Shown here: positions 1 to 6,360 of the stretch, piece by piece
Layout of the letters: the number at the start of each line of letters is the position of its first letter
How positions within the stretch are numbered: position 1 is the first letter of the stretch
Assembly: GCA_031255275.1 (NCBI GenBank)
Contig: JAIRSV010000148.1
Location: 1 to 6,434, forward strand
DNA length: 6,434 nucleotides
Origin: Proteiniphilum sp.
Lineage (GTDB): Bacteria; Bacteroidota; Bacteroidia; Bacteroidales; Dysgonomonadaceae
Direction: 5' to 3'
Notes under the pieces: model-generated
What the model was told of the DNA's origin: nothing
What the model saw: the letters and a program-made list of their open reading frames with translations, nothing else
Database searches by the model: none
Translations under genes and position numbers: made by a program

Positions 1-2004
1 TATTTTCTTTTTCAGTACCCCTTTCCCGTTTTCCGACAGGACGACTTCCAGTTGACCGTTGCGGAGACGAGATATTTCAAGATCAAAATCGCCGCCGAAA
101 GCCTTTATATGACGCAGATTCATATACTCCCACCCCTCGGGAAGACGGGGTGTAAGCGTGAATGTGTGTAAGCCCGCCGGACGAATCCCGAACAGACCTT
201 CCGTAATAATCCGGCAAAACAGGCCACTCTCGGCCGAAAGATGACGCTGACTTCCCTCGGGCCAGGCTTCGATGGGATACGGCACATGTTCGCCCAGCAG
301 GCGTTGAACGGAATAACGTTTCAGATACTCGGTCGCCTTTTCCGTTTCGCCGCCTGCATACACGCCGCGCAGGGCATACAGCGTAGACCTGTCCCAAAAA
401 GTATCCGTCCCCGCCTGCGTCAGCAAACCGTTCTCCGTCCACAGGCGAGGCGAGAACAGCGCCCGGACGGTAGCCTCCCTCCTTTCGTAAATGCCGACCG
501 TCAACGGGATACATATCCATGAACGGAGCAGATCGTTCCCCTGATAGTATTGATAGGTATCAAAACCCTCCACCGCAGCGCCAAAGTACTTTTCAATATT
601 TCTGCGGAGCGTTTCGGCCTCCTTTTTAAAGGCCTTTACCCGAGCGGCCGGTTTCCCCAAGTCCCCACCCAGGTAAGCGGCCGAACACAGTGCGTCATAA
701 TAGAGCGAAGAGGTACACAGATTAGCCTCACCCGAAGGAAACCGGTTCTCCAGCTCGTCCGAATCCGAAGCGACAACACCCTCCCCGTTCAGATTCCTCC
801 TGCAGTATTCCAGACACCACTCAATAAGCGGCCATAACTCTTCCGCCTCCGCACGGCTGCCCCGCGACAGGGCATAACGCGCCGCGCCGTATGCCACCAT
901 CGCCGCATCACCCCGGTCGCCGGCGCCGTCCCAAATATCGGTGCCCTCGGCAATGATCGAACTTGGAATCCGGGCATAGGCGGGATTCATGAAACGGGCA
1001 AAGTGCCTGAACGAGTTCAGCGCCGACTCGTTGCCCACGTCATACCCCAGAAAAGGGAAGAAGGGGTTGATATACTCCGCCTGATCGTTAGCCCATATAG
1101 CGGCGTAATACGCCTCTCCGCCGGGAGCGTGCAGGAATCCCCCCTTTGTCTGAAAAATGCTTTCGGCGCCCCGTATCTTGGCAAAGTCGAACATCGTCCG
1201 GATAACCGGATCAGGCGCTTCGAAGACAAGACTGTCCCAAAACCGTGAGATCAACCCGCGACGTTCGTTCAGTTCCCGATCGACGTCAAAAGATATTTCC
1301 GGCTCATCGCCTTTATATCCGGCGAAGAGAACGTCAAAAGACAACCTTTCGCCGGGCGACAACTGTACGGAAGTCTGTCCGTTCAGGCAGCTTAGCAGGG
1401 TGTAACTTCCCTCCACCCCTCTTGCCTTTTCCGTGTGAATCACCGAACGGACAGCCGGTATTTCGACGGAAACGGGCACTTCACCCGTATTTTGCAGGGA
1501 ATACTTTTCGCAGAAAGCGGGCTGTCTGACGGAAGGAAACAGGATACGGGTCAGCAGAAGTTTCTTCTTTCCGGAGACGGCAAACTCACTTTCGACCGTC
1601 ATGACCCCCTTCAGCGTAATTTCCTTCACCTTTTCGTTCCGCAGCGGCTGTCCGTCGACGGAGATCATCTCCGGGACATTCCAGGCAAACCGGCGCATCA
1701 GACTGCCATACGTATCGTTGGGTATCGTCCGGAGCATGGGCCAAATCAAGCTTCGTTCACAGTGAAAGGCCCCGTCTCCCGTCACCCCGTATCGCAGAAC
1801 GACGGACACCTGCTGTCCGCTCATTTCGATATGGTCGTCATGCGGCAGACGGTCATCCGCTGTCCACGAAATACTGCCGTCCGGACAGATCTTCCAGCGC
1901 TCTTCACCGCCGCCGGCAAAACCGCAGTGTATGCTCAGCAGCAAAAAAATGACGGAGTATATTTCTCTCCATCGCAATTTGTAAGAATCATTTTCGGTTC
2001 TCAT
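1..2004 (-). CDS. Six-hairpin glycosidase-like exported protein (C-terminus outside window)
   Basis: An open frame of 668 codons runs from an ATG at 2004 to the window edge with no stop, so the 3' end is missing. By the look of the sequence, perhaps only a few tens of residues are lost. Residues 1-30 form a signal peptide: a basic start, then a hydrophobic run (IYSVIFLLLSIHCGFA). Cys27 has His before it, so a lipobox is unlikely. Residues about 34-255 look beta-rich, like the N-terminal sandwich of inverting glycosidases. Residues about 262-625 look like an (alpha/alpha)6 barrel, with the blocks GGFLHAPGGEAYYAAIWAND (288-307), GTDIWDGAGDRGD (354-366) and EAWPEGSQRHLSAESGLFCR (579-598). A terminal beta segment follows. 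Asp307, Asp356/359 and Glu579/583 are candidate acids, but this is inference. The substrate is not recognisable and no SusC/D pair lies in the window. An AAAGAAG stretch precedes the start. Confidence is high that it is a gene and moderate for the fold. Confidence 0.75.
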   Translation of the reverse strand, partial: MRTENDSYKLRWREIYSVIFLLLSIHCGFAGGGEERWKICPDGSISWTADDRLPHDDHIEMSGQQVSVVLRYGVTGDGAFHCERSLIWPMLRTIPNDTYGSLMRRFAWNVPEMISVDGQPLRNEKVKEITLKGVMTVESEFAVSGKKKLLLTRILFPSVRQPAFCEKYSLQNTGEVPVSVEIPAVRSVIHTEKARGVEGSYTLLSCLNGQTSVQLSPGERLSFDVLFAGYKGDEPEISFDVDRELNERRGLISRFWDSLVFEAPDPVIRTMFDFAKIRGAESIFQTKGGFLHAPGGEAYYAAIWANDQAEYINPFFPFLGYDVGNESALNSFRHFARFMNPAYARIPSSIIAEGTDIWDGAGDRGDAAMVAYGAARYALSRGSRAEAEELWPLIEWCLEYCRRNLNGEGVVASDSDELENRFPSGEANLCTSSLYYDALCSAAYLGGDLGKPAARVKAFKKEAETLRRNIEKYFGAAVEGFDTYQYYQGNDLLRSWICIPLTVGIYERREATVRALFSPRLWTENGLLTQAGTDTFWDRSTLYALRGVYAGGETEKATEYLKRYSVQRLLGEHVPYPIEAWPEGSQRHLSAESGLFCRIITEGLFGIRPAGLHTFTLTPRLPEGWEYMNLRHIKAFGGDFDLEISRLRNGQLEVVLSENGKGVLKKKI

Positions 2005-2101
2005 TATATTACTTCTTTAACTGATTGAAAAAAACGGGTGATTGAAAAAGTGGCAGGTATCGGACAATTTTTATATCTCTGCGGATGCACGCGGGATATA
2101 T

Positions 2102-2132
2102 CAAAGATGCGAGAATACTTGCCGGCGATAAA
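2102..2132 (-). promoter_or_regulatory. Possible weak promoter for the glycosidase-like gene
   Basis: On the minus strand CATCTTTG (2102-2109) differs by one base from the Bacteroidetes -7 element TAnnTTTG. TTTA (2129-2132) lies 19 bp upstream and differs by one base from the -33 TTTG. Transcription from here would give a leader of roughly 90 bases. The match is imperfect in both boxes, so this is only a candidate. Confidence 0.25.
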
Positions 2133-2228
2133 AGTACGGATTTTTTTCGTATTGCAGACGGTCTCTGCAGCGAATTTTCGAAGGAAACGGCAGATACGCC
2201 GGCCGCCGCCCCCGACAGGATTTTTTAT

Positions 2229-2266
2229 GACAGGGACGTCACCGGGAGTTTTGACCCTGCCCTGTC
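2229..2266. repeat. Imperfect dyad upstream of the dusB promoter
   Basis: GACAGGG (2229-2235) is matched by CCCTGTC (2260-2266). Inside it, GTCA (2238-2241) is matched by TGAC (2252-2255), leaving a 10-base loop. The right arm ends four bases before the putative -33 TTG at 2271. This places it as a possible operator, or as an old terminator. No run of T follows it. Confidence 0.35.
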
Positions 2267-2270
2267 GACA

Positions 2271-2304
2271 TTGCCCCGCTCCGGCATATTAATGCTTATC
2301 TTTG
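2271..2304 (+). promoter_or_regulatory. Promoter of the dusB-type gene
   Basis: TATCTTTG at 2297-2304 is an exact match to the Bacteroidetes -7 element TAnnTTTG. A TTG at 2271-2273 could be the -33 box, but the 23-bp gap is longer than the usual 19-21. The transcript would start near 2310, giving a leader of about 65 bases before the ATG at 2377. It also rules out the in-frame TTG at 2302 as a start codon, since that lies inside the element. Confidence 0.65.
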
Positions 2305-2310
2305 CATTCC

Positions 2311-2353
2311 GGTAACCGGAAACCCGGTAACCCGAAAACCGAAAACCGAAAGG
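2311..2353 (+). repeat. Degenerate 7-bp tandem repeat in the dusB leader
   Basis: The units are GGTAACC (2311-2317), GGAAACC (2318-2324), GGTAACC (2326-2332), GAAAACC (2334-2340), GAAAACC (2341-2347) and a partial GAAAGG (2348-2353). Single C bases separate some units. The block fills most of the predicted untranslated leader between the -7 element and the dusB start. Confidence 0.7.
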
Positions 2354-2376
2354 ATGAAACCAAAAGAACAGTACAG

Positions 2377-3363
2377 ATGCAAATAGCCGGTATCGAATTT
2401 CCCGATAATCCCGTTTTTCTTGCTCCGATGGAAGGTGTGAGCGACACCGGGTTTCGACTGCTGTGCAGGCAGTTCGGAGCCGACATGGTCTATACCGAGT
2501 TCGCATCGAGCGACGCCCTGATCCGCGATGCAGGGAAGACGAAAAGGAAAATAATTTTCAGAGAAGAAGAGCGTCCCGCAGGGATACAGCTCTACGGAAA
2601 TAGCCCCGACGCGATGACGGAGGCAGCCAGAATCTGCGAGGAGGCCGATCCCGACCTGATCGACATTAACTTCGGCTGTCCGGTGAAGAAGATTGCAGGC
2701 CGGGGAGCCGGCTCGGGGATGATGCGGACGCCCGCAATGATGCTCGATATTACCGAAAAGGTGGTCAGGGCGGTGAAAAAGCCGGTGACGGTGAAGACCC
2801 GCCTGGGATGGGACGGGGATTCGAAAATCATCGTACAGTTAGCCGAACGGCTGCAGGACTGCGGCATTGCGGCGCTGACCATCCACGGACGCACCCGTGC
2901 GCAGATGTATGGCGGGGAGGCCGACTGGACGCTGATCGGGGAGGTAAAAAACAATCCGCGCATACGTATCCCCATCATCGGCAACGGCGATGTGAATACG
3001 GCGGAAGTCTGCCGGCAGCGTTTCCGGGAGACGGGGGTGGACGCCGTGATGATAGGCCGCGCAAGCATCGGCGCGCCCTGGATATTCCGAGAGGTGAAAC
3101 ACTGTTTGCAGACCGGCGAATATCTTCCCCGGGAACCGTTTCGTCACTATCTGGACGTGCTGAAAAAACAGGTGCTCGAAAGCGTGGAACGAATCGGCGA
3201 AAGGCGGGGTATCCTCCACATACGCCGTCACCTGGCCGCCACACCGCTGTTCAAAGGCATTCCCGACTTCAAACCGACCCGGATTGCCATGCTCCGGGCT
3301 GTTACTCTCGCGGAACTGTTCACCGTCATGGACGAGATCCCCGCGAAATTCCGGGTGGATTAA
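2377..3363 (+). CDS. dusB: tRNA-dihydrouridine synthase, DusB type
   Basis: The enzyme reduces uridine to 5,6-dihydrouridine in tRNA, using bound FMN and NADPH in the cytoplasm. The 328-residue product has the family's normal length. In order it shows the FMN-binding start FLAPMEGVSD (14-23), YTEF (39-42), RPAGIQLYG (66-74), DINFGCPVKK (96-105) with the catalytic Cys101, VKTRLGW (139-145), HGRTRAQMYGG (170-180), the phosphate-binding GNGDV (202-206) and GRASIGAPW (227-235), then the helical tRNA-binding C-terminal part from about 245. The pattern fits DusB better than DusA or DusC. The ATG at 2377 is chosen because the protein then begins MQIAGIEF, as homologues do; the longer frame from TTG 2302 would start inside the promoter. 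The next gene, 48 bp on, may share the transcript. Confidence 0.93.
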   Translation: MQIAGIEFPDNPVFLAPMEGVSDTGFRLLCRQFGADMVYTEFASSDALIRDAGKTKRKIIFREEERPAGIQLYGNSPDAMTEAARICEEADPDLIDINFGCPVKKIAGRGAGSGMMRTPAMMLDITEKVVRAVKKPVTVKTRLGWDGDSKIIVQLAERLQDCGIAALTIHGRTRAQMYGGEADWTLIGEVKNNPRIRIPIIGNGDVNTAEVCRQRFRETGVDAVMIGRASIGAPWIFREVKHCLQTGEYLPREPFRHYLDVLKKQVLESVERIGERRGILHIRRHLAATPLFKGIPDFKPTRIAMLRAVTLAELFTVMDEIPAKFRVD

Positions 3364-3411
3364 ACAAATCCGGAGAATGGACGTCGTACTTACTTAAAAC
3401 ATCATTTATAT

Positions 3412-3777
3412 ATGAAGAAAAATATTCTAATCCTCACCCTCCTCTTATTATCGGCCGTCACGAGTCTCACCGCTCAGCGGCCTTCCGTGATCGAGAATGT
3501 CCTGACGCGCAGCGTGGACGAAAAGGTCTCATCCCTGCAGAAACTGACCGGCTTCAGCGACGCGCAGGCCGAACAGCTCCGGAAAACGGAACTCAATTTT
3601 CTGCTGGATGTGAACAGGGCGGAACACTGTTTCCTGTGCTGCAGGCAAAAACGTATCGGAAAACTGAAACGGAAACGTGATACGGAACTGCAAAAAATCC
3701 TGGAACGTGATCAGTATATACGGTATGAGGCGATCAACAATGAGAGGATTGAAATGCGGCCGCTACGGGCAGACTGA
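3412..3777 (+). CDS. Small secreted helical protein, possibly Spy/CpxP-like
   Basis: The 121-residue product begins with a clear signal peptide (MKKNILILTLLLLSAVTSLTA, cleavage likely after Ala21 before QRP), so it is exported. The mature part looks all-helical and strongly charged. Two segments recall the LTxxQ helical-hairpin pattern of periplasmic Spy/CpxP-like proteins: LTGFSDAQAEQL (45-56) and LQKILERDQYIRYEAI (93-108), the latter like the common ILTxEQYxxYE ending. A basic stretch KRIGKLKRKR (80-89) and three cysteines (73, 76, 77 in CFLCC) lie between them. The cysteines are unusual for the family. A function such as an envelope-stress chaperone is only an inference from the pattern. 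It lies 48 bp after dusB without an obvious promoter, so cotranscription is likely. Its last codons form the left arm of the hairpin at 3756-3797. Confidence 0.8.
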   Translation: MKKNILILTLLLLSAVTSLTAQRPSVIENVLTRSVDEKVSSLQKLTGFSDAQAEQLRKTELNFLLDVNRAEHCFLCCRQKRIGKLKRKRDTELQKILERDQYIRYEAINNERIEMRPLRAD

Positions 3778-3797
3778 TGTGTGCCCGTAGCGGCCGC
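3756..3797. terminator. 16-bp perfect inverted repeat between convergent genes
   Basis: GCGGCCGCTACGGGCA (3756-3771) pairs without mismatch with TGCCCGTAGCGGCCGC (3782-3797) across a 10-base loop that contains the stop codon of the small secreted protein. It lies between convergent genes and could end transcription both ways. No proper T-run follows on either strand, so it is not a textbook intrinsic terminator. Each arm carries a GCGGCCGC palindrome. The right arm can also pair with a further copy of GCCGCTAC at 3808-3815. Confidence 0.5.
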
Positions 3798-3819
3798 GCG
3801 GTGAGCCGCCGCTACACCG

Positions 3820-5400
3820 TCAGTTTCTCCTCCGTAACTCCCGAAGCTTTCTGAAGTCTTCCGGCGTCAGTTTCATATTATCCATGACTGCCGGCACGGA
3901 CGTGTTGCGGGGATTGACTATTTCCCTCCCGGCGGCCTGAGCGTGCCGCATCGACTGCGGCGGGACGGGTAAATAACTGTTATCACCCGAAATCAGAGAC
4001 AGCGCCTGTCCCAAAAAAACATCCTTCGTATCGCCCAGGGGAGTCCAGTAAGCAACATTGTTAAACCCTTCCTGCAATAGATAATCAGGCTCCAGATAGC
4101 CCGGCGTGCTGAAATTCCTGCTGTCTTTGTCGGCATACACGGCCACGATGGGTTGCATCGCCCAGTTCTTCAGTTCCTCCCTTTCGGCAGGCGAAAGATC
4201 GTCTTCCTCATAAAGCGTGTTGGCCCTGGCACTGTTACTCCCGTCTCTCAGCGGGTCGTAGGCGTGAACGGTCCACGAAGCGGTATATTTTCCGCCCGTC
4301 CTGCCTCCTATGTGAACGACGTCCATATAGGGGGAGAGGCAGAATATGGTGAGTTCCGAAGCGGAATAGGAGTTGTCCGTCGCAATGATGTAAACCCTGT
4401 TCAGATTGAGGTTCGCACCCAGCGGATCCGGATATTTGCCGTCATAGGAACCCAGGTAATCTTTTCGGTCATACATGTATTTATCCTCGGGTTTGGCGTC
4501 GTTATACCATCTGTCGAAAATGGTATTCAGCGTATTGTTGAATTCCATCACCACAAACGGAGACCTGTCCCGTACGGCAGCCTCCGGCGCTATGAGGGAA
4601 GCCAGGTAAATGGCCGACGAAACGGCTCCCCCCCTGTTGTAACGCAGGTCGAGTACCAGGTCGGTCACGCCCTCCTGTTTGAACCGGCTGAATACCTTAT
4701 ACAGGTGATCGTTAAAGTTGTCGACGAAATCGGTATAAAACAGATAACCGATTTTTTTGCCGCTGATGGCGTAAACACTGTCGCAAAGAACGGGGTCTTT
4801 CCTGCTGTTGTCGGGCGTGACCTTAACTTCCTGAGCGGGTATGATCCGGTCACCGGAAATCCTGTAAGTGGAGAATGTGACGGGGTTATTACCGTAGAGC
4901 AGGTTGAGGGATTGACTGCTGATGTAAGTATATTCGCCGCGCTGTTCGGTCATAATGGCTTGTCCGTTGAGTTTTCCGATCAGGTCGAGCCGCCGTATGC
5001 CGGCTTTTTCGGCCGGCGTACCCGCGTGTACGTACCTTACGCGAGCGTATGCGGCACCATCCTCGCCCAGAATAAAGTCCAGGTCATAGCCAAACGATAA
5101 CGATTCTCCGGAGAATCCGGCCAGAAGTTCGTTTACATCATCCGTGATCCACGACCATCCGTGTTCGGTATCCGTGCCGTGGAGAAGGCTGTTGAAGTAT
5201 TTTACCGGATCCGTATCTCCGGCGGAAGGCATTCTGTCGATCATCTCTTCGTTCCAGTAATAGTAGGCAGACAGGCCGTCATATACGAATTGGGAGACGA
5301 CGGAGATGTCCGGCGGTTCCGGTTGCAGATTTTCTTTGTCGCACGCAGCATGTAGACAGAGAATAAGGGTGAGGAAAAGAAAGGAGTATAAATTTTTCAT
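3820..5400 (-). CDS. S41 family peptidase, lipoprotein with PDZ domain
   Basis: The 526-residue product starts MKNLYSFLFLTLILCLHAAC, a lipoprotein signal with Cys20 as the acylated residue; DKEN follows, and the acidic residues may favour surface export. Order: a short N-terminal region (30-95), a PDZ-like domain (about 97-165, AGTPAEKAGIRRLDLIGKLNG at 126-146) and the tail-specific-protease core (about 215-380). The core has VLDLRYNRGG (249-258) and the Ser-Lys dyad: Ser346 in SYSASEL and Lys371 in RTGGK, exactly 25 residues apart as in Prc/CtpA. It is therefore probably active, cleaving proteins or peptides at the envelope; the substrate is unknown. A C-terminal extension (about 380-526) is mostly unassigned, with LTPEDFRKLREL at the end. 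ATG 5400 is preferred over the in-frame TTG at 5409. The gene lies 111 bp after the YciO-like gene on the same strand, so it may share its promoter. Confidence 0.92.
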   Translation of the reverse strand: MKNLYSFLFLTLILCLHAACDKENLQPEPPDISVVSQFVYDGLSAYYYWNEEMIDRMPSAGDTDPVKYFNSLLHGTDTEHGWSWITDDVNELLAGFSGESLSFGYDLDFILGEDGAAYARVRYVHAGTPAEKAGIRRLDLIGKLNGQAIMTEQRGEYTYISSQSLNLLYGNNPVTFSTYRISGDRIIPAQEVKVTPDNSRKDPVLCDSVYAISGKKIGYLFYTDFVDNFNDHLYKVFSRFKQEGVTDLVLDLRYNRGGAVSSAIYLASLIAPEAAVRDRSPFVVMEFNNTLNTIFDRWYNDAKPEDKYMYDRKDYLGSYDGKYPDPLGANLNLNRVYIIATDNSYSASELTIFCLSPYMDVVHIGGRTGGKYTASWTVHAYDPLRDGSNSARANTLYEEDDLSPAEREELKNWAMQPIVAVYADKDSRNFSTPGYLEPDYLLQEGFNNVAYWTPLGDTKDVFLGQALSLISGDNSYLPVPPQSMRHAQAAGREIVNPRNTSVPAVMDNMKLTPEDFRKLRELRRRN

Positions 5401-5448
5401 AAAGCACAATTTTTATAATTATAAATGATTGATTCACCGAATTTGTTG

Positions 5449-5461
5449 CCGGCGGCCGGCA
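5449..5461. repeat. GC-rich palindrome between the YciO-like and S41 genes
   Basis: GCCGGCGGCCGGC forms a small hairpin of 5-6 bp with a 3-base loop in the 111-bp gap of otherwise AT-rich sequence. No T-run follows in the direction of the two genes, so a terminator is not supported. It may be an attenuating stem or have no role. No clear TAnnTTTG element precedes the S41 gene. Confidence 0.3.
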
Positions 5462-5511
5462 TTGATGAGTTTGCGAAAACGGAAAAGAAGATGAGTCCTG
5501 TTGACGAAAAG

Positions 5512-6120
5512 TCAGAGATTTAACACCCCTTTTCCCTGCCGGACGATTTCCGGTTCGCCGGAAATGCAGTCCACCACCGTAGAGGGTACGAATCCTCCGA
5601 AACCGCCGTCGATAACGATGTCGGCAATCCCGCCCCACTTTTCGCGGATCAGATCGGGATCGGTAGTATATTCCATTTCATCGCCGTCGTTCTTCACCGA
5701 CGTGTTCAGCACCGGATTCCTCAGTTGCGCCACGATTTCCCGGATAATATTGTTGTCGGGCACGCGGATTCCCACCGTCTTTCTGTTCTTGTAAATTTTG
5801 GGTAACGACGAAGTGGTAGGCAGGATAAAGGTGAATGGTCCGGGCAAGTTTCGCTTCATCAGCTTAAAGACGGGCGTACTCACTTTGGCATATTCGCTGA
5901 TGGCGCTCAAGTCGTTGCAGATGATCGACAGGTTGCTTTTCTGGGGATTGATTCCCTTCAGACCGCATATTTTTTCCACCGCCCTCACGTTCAGCGCATC
6001 GCAGCCTATGCCGTAGAGAGTATCAGTAGGATAGATCACGATACCTCCATCGCGAAGCGCGGCAACTATTTTTTCAATTTCCCGCGGATTGGGATTCTCA
6101 TTATACAATTTTATCAGCAT
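5512..6120 (-). CDS. Sua5/YciO/YrdC family protein (L-threonylcarbamoyladenylate synthase-like)
   Basis: The family makes threonylcarbamoyl-AMP from threonine, bicarbonate and ATP, the first step of t6A37 formation in tRNA; it acts in the cytoplasm. The 202-residue product is a lone YrdC domain without the Sua5 C-terminal domain. Visible blocks: GGIVIYPTDTLYGIGCDALN (25-44), KGINPQKSNLSIICNDLSAI (55-74), LPGPFTFIL (91-99), KTVGIRVPD (113-121), NPVLNTSV (134-141) and PSTVVDCISGEPEIVRQGKG (179-198). From memory these align better with E. coli YciO (the LMK-N-PG-YTFIL, KTIG-RVP and STSL blocks) than with TsaC, so the true reaction is uncertain: in E. coli YciO does not replace TsaC. ATG 6120 is chosen (MLIKLYNENPN, a usual Bacteroidales start) over TTG 6129, which falls inside the promoter element. 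It is probably the first gene of a unit with the S41 gene. Confidence 0.9.
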   Translation of the reverse strand: MLIKLYNENPNPREIEKIVAALRDGGIVIYPTDTLYGIGCDALNVRAVEKICGLKGINPQKSNLSIICNDLSAISEYAKVSTPVFKLMKRNLPGPFTFILPTTSSLPKIYKNRKTVGIRVPDNNIIREIVAQLRNPVLNTSVKNDGDEMEYTTDPDLIREKWGGIADIVIDGGFGGFVPSTVVDCISGEPEIVRQGKGVLNL

Positions 6121-6126
6121 AGCGTG

Positions 6127-6134
6127 CAAATGTA
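6127..6134 (-). promoter_or_regulatory. Promoter -7 element of the YciO-like gene
   Basis: TACATTTG on the minus strand matches TAnnTTTG exactly and lies only 6 bases before the ATG at 6120. The expected start of transcription therefore falls at or next to the ATG. The -33 region, about 20 bp further up (TGGTTCG), is weak. Confidence 0.6.
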
Positions 6135-6190
6135 TAAAAAAATGAGCTAACGAACCAGTGAGAAGAGAAGAAGTTGAGAACGATAATGTG

Positions 6191-6202
6191 ATGAAGCTTC
6201 AT
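6191..6202. repeat. 12-bp perfect palindrome
   Basis: ATGAAGCTTCAT reads the same on both strands and is followed directly by a second, overlapping palindrome CATTAATG (6200-6207). It lies about 70 bp upstream of the YciO-like start, so a regulator site is possible but nothing else supports it. Confidence 0.4.
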
Positions 6203-6212
6203 TAATGGCAAG

Positions 6213-6226
6213 TTGACAGTGGACAG
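6213..6226 (+). repeat. Two-unit heptamer TTGACAG/TGGACAG
   Basis: TTGACAG is followed directly by TGGACAG, which differs at one base. The motif resembles dispersed heptamer repeats (TTGACAGTGGACAG-like) that I recall from intergenic regions of several bacterial groups. With only two units the evidence is thin. Confidence 0.4.
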
Positions 6227-6262
6227 TCGAAAATGTTTTTAAAGAAGTCGAGAAGCGGAGAA

Positions 6263-6318
6263 AACCAGCTCGGGGAGCGCCGGAGCGGCAAGGGGCGGGA
6301 GCACCCGCCCCGACGAGC
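6263..6318. repeat. GC-rich multi-hairpin element, start repeated at the window edge
   Basis: The outer arms GCTCG (6268-6272) and CGAGC (6314-6318) enclose two hairpins: GCCG/CGGC (6279-6282 with 6286-6289) and a perfect 8-bp stem GGGGCGGG/CCCGCCCC (6292-6299 with 6304-6311) with a 4-base loop. Together they form a three-way junction on paper. The first 19 bases (6263-6281) recur at 6416-6434 with one mismatch, so the element is probably present at least twice, the second copy continuing outside the window. It resembles a REP- or MITE-like extragenic element. Confidence 0.6.
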
Positions 6319-6348
6319 GATTTCTTTATTAAGCGATTTCTTTGTTAA
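6317..6348 (+). repeat. Two 16-bp tandem repeats
   Basis: GCGATTTCTTTATTAA (6317-6332) is followed directly by GCGATTTCTTTGTTAA (6333-6348), with one mismatch. The block begins inside the outer arm of the GC-rich element, so both may have moved or been copied together. Confidence 0.75.
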
Positions 6349-6360
6349 TTGTCTGCACTG

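Larger units (their letters stand above)
2085..2315 (+). pseudogene. Possible remnant of a transposase N-terminus
   Basis: This 76-codon frame is not the shadow of another gene, because the stretch between the divergent starts holds no other coding region. Its residues about 16-36 (DKSTDFFRIADGLCSEFSKE) resemble, from memory, the first residues of transposases common in Bacteroidales insertion sequences, which often read like KSTEIFxIADDFCKEF. The likeness ends there: the rest is Ala/Pro-rich and then runs across the dusB promoter at 2297-2304. No inverted ends or target duplication were found. If real, it is a short 5' fragment of an old insertion. It could equally be a chance open frame in GC-rich DNA. 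Confidence 0.25.

Noticed and set aside
1435..2028. A 197-codon open frame on the plus strand
   Set aside because: It is antisense to the glycosidase-like gene, which is open over 668 codons with a signal peptide; the antisense product has no signal or known motif.
2302..2376. Longer dusB start at TTG 2302
   Set aside because: The codon lies inside the -7 promoter element, and the extra 25 residues are encoded by the heptamer repeats.
2808..3680. A 290-codon open frame overlapping dusB and the small secreted protein gene
   Set aside because: It is out of frame with dusB, extends into the next gene, and its product is rich in Arg, Gly and His with no domain.
4153..5100. A 315-codon open frame on the plus strand inside the S41 region
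   Set aside because: It is wholly antisense to the S41 peptidase, whose catalytic dyad, PDZ domain and signal are clear; the antisense product has no recognisable motif and is Val/Gly/Arg-rich as a frame shadow.
3820..5400. The S41 peptidase as an inactive homologue, because its active-site block reads SYSASE rather than TASASE
   Set aside because: The serine followed by ASE is present (Ser346) and Lys371 lies 25 residues later, the spacing seen in Prc.
2064..5417. Shared 12-mer ACAATTTTTATA at 2064-2075 and 5406-5417, upstream of the glycosidase-like and S41 genes
   Set aside because: It is AT-rich, sits at different distances from the two starts (about 60 and 6 bases) and does not match the promoter consensus, so chance is the simplest explanation.
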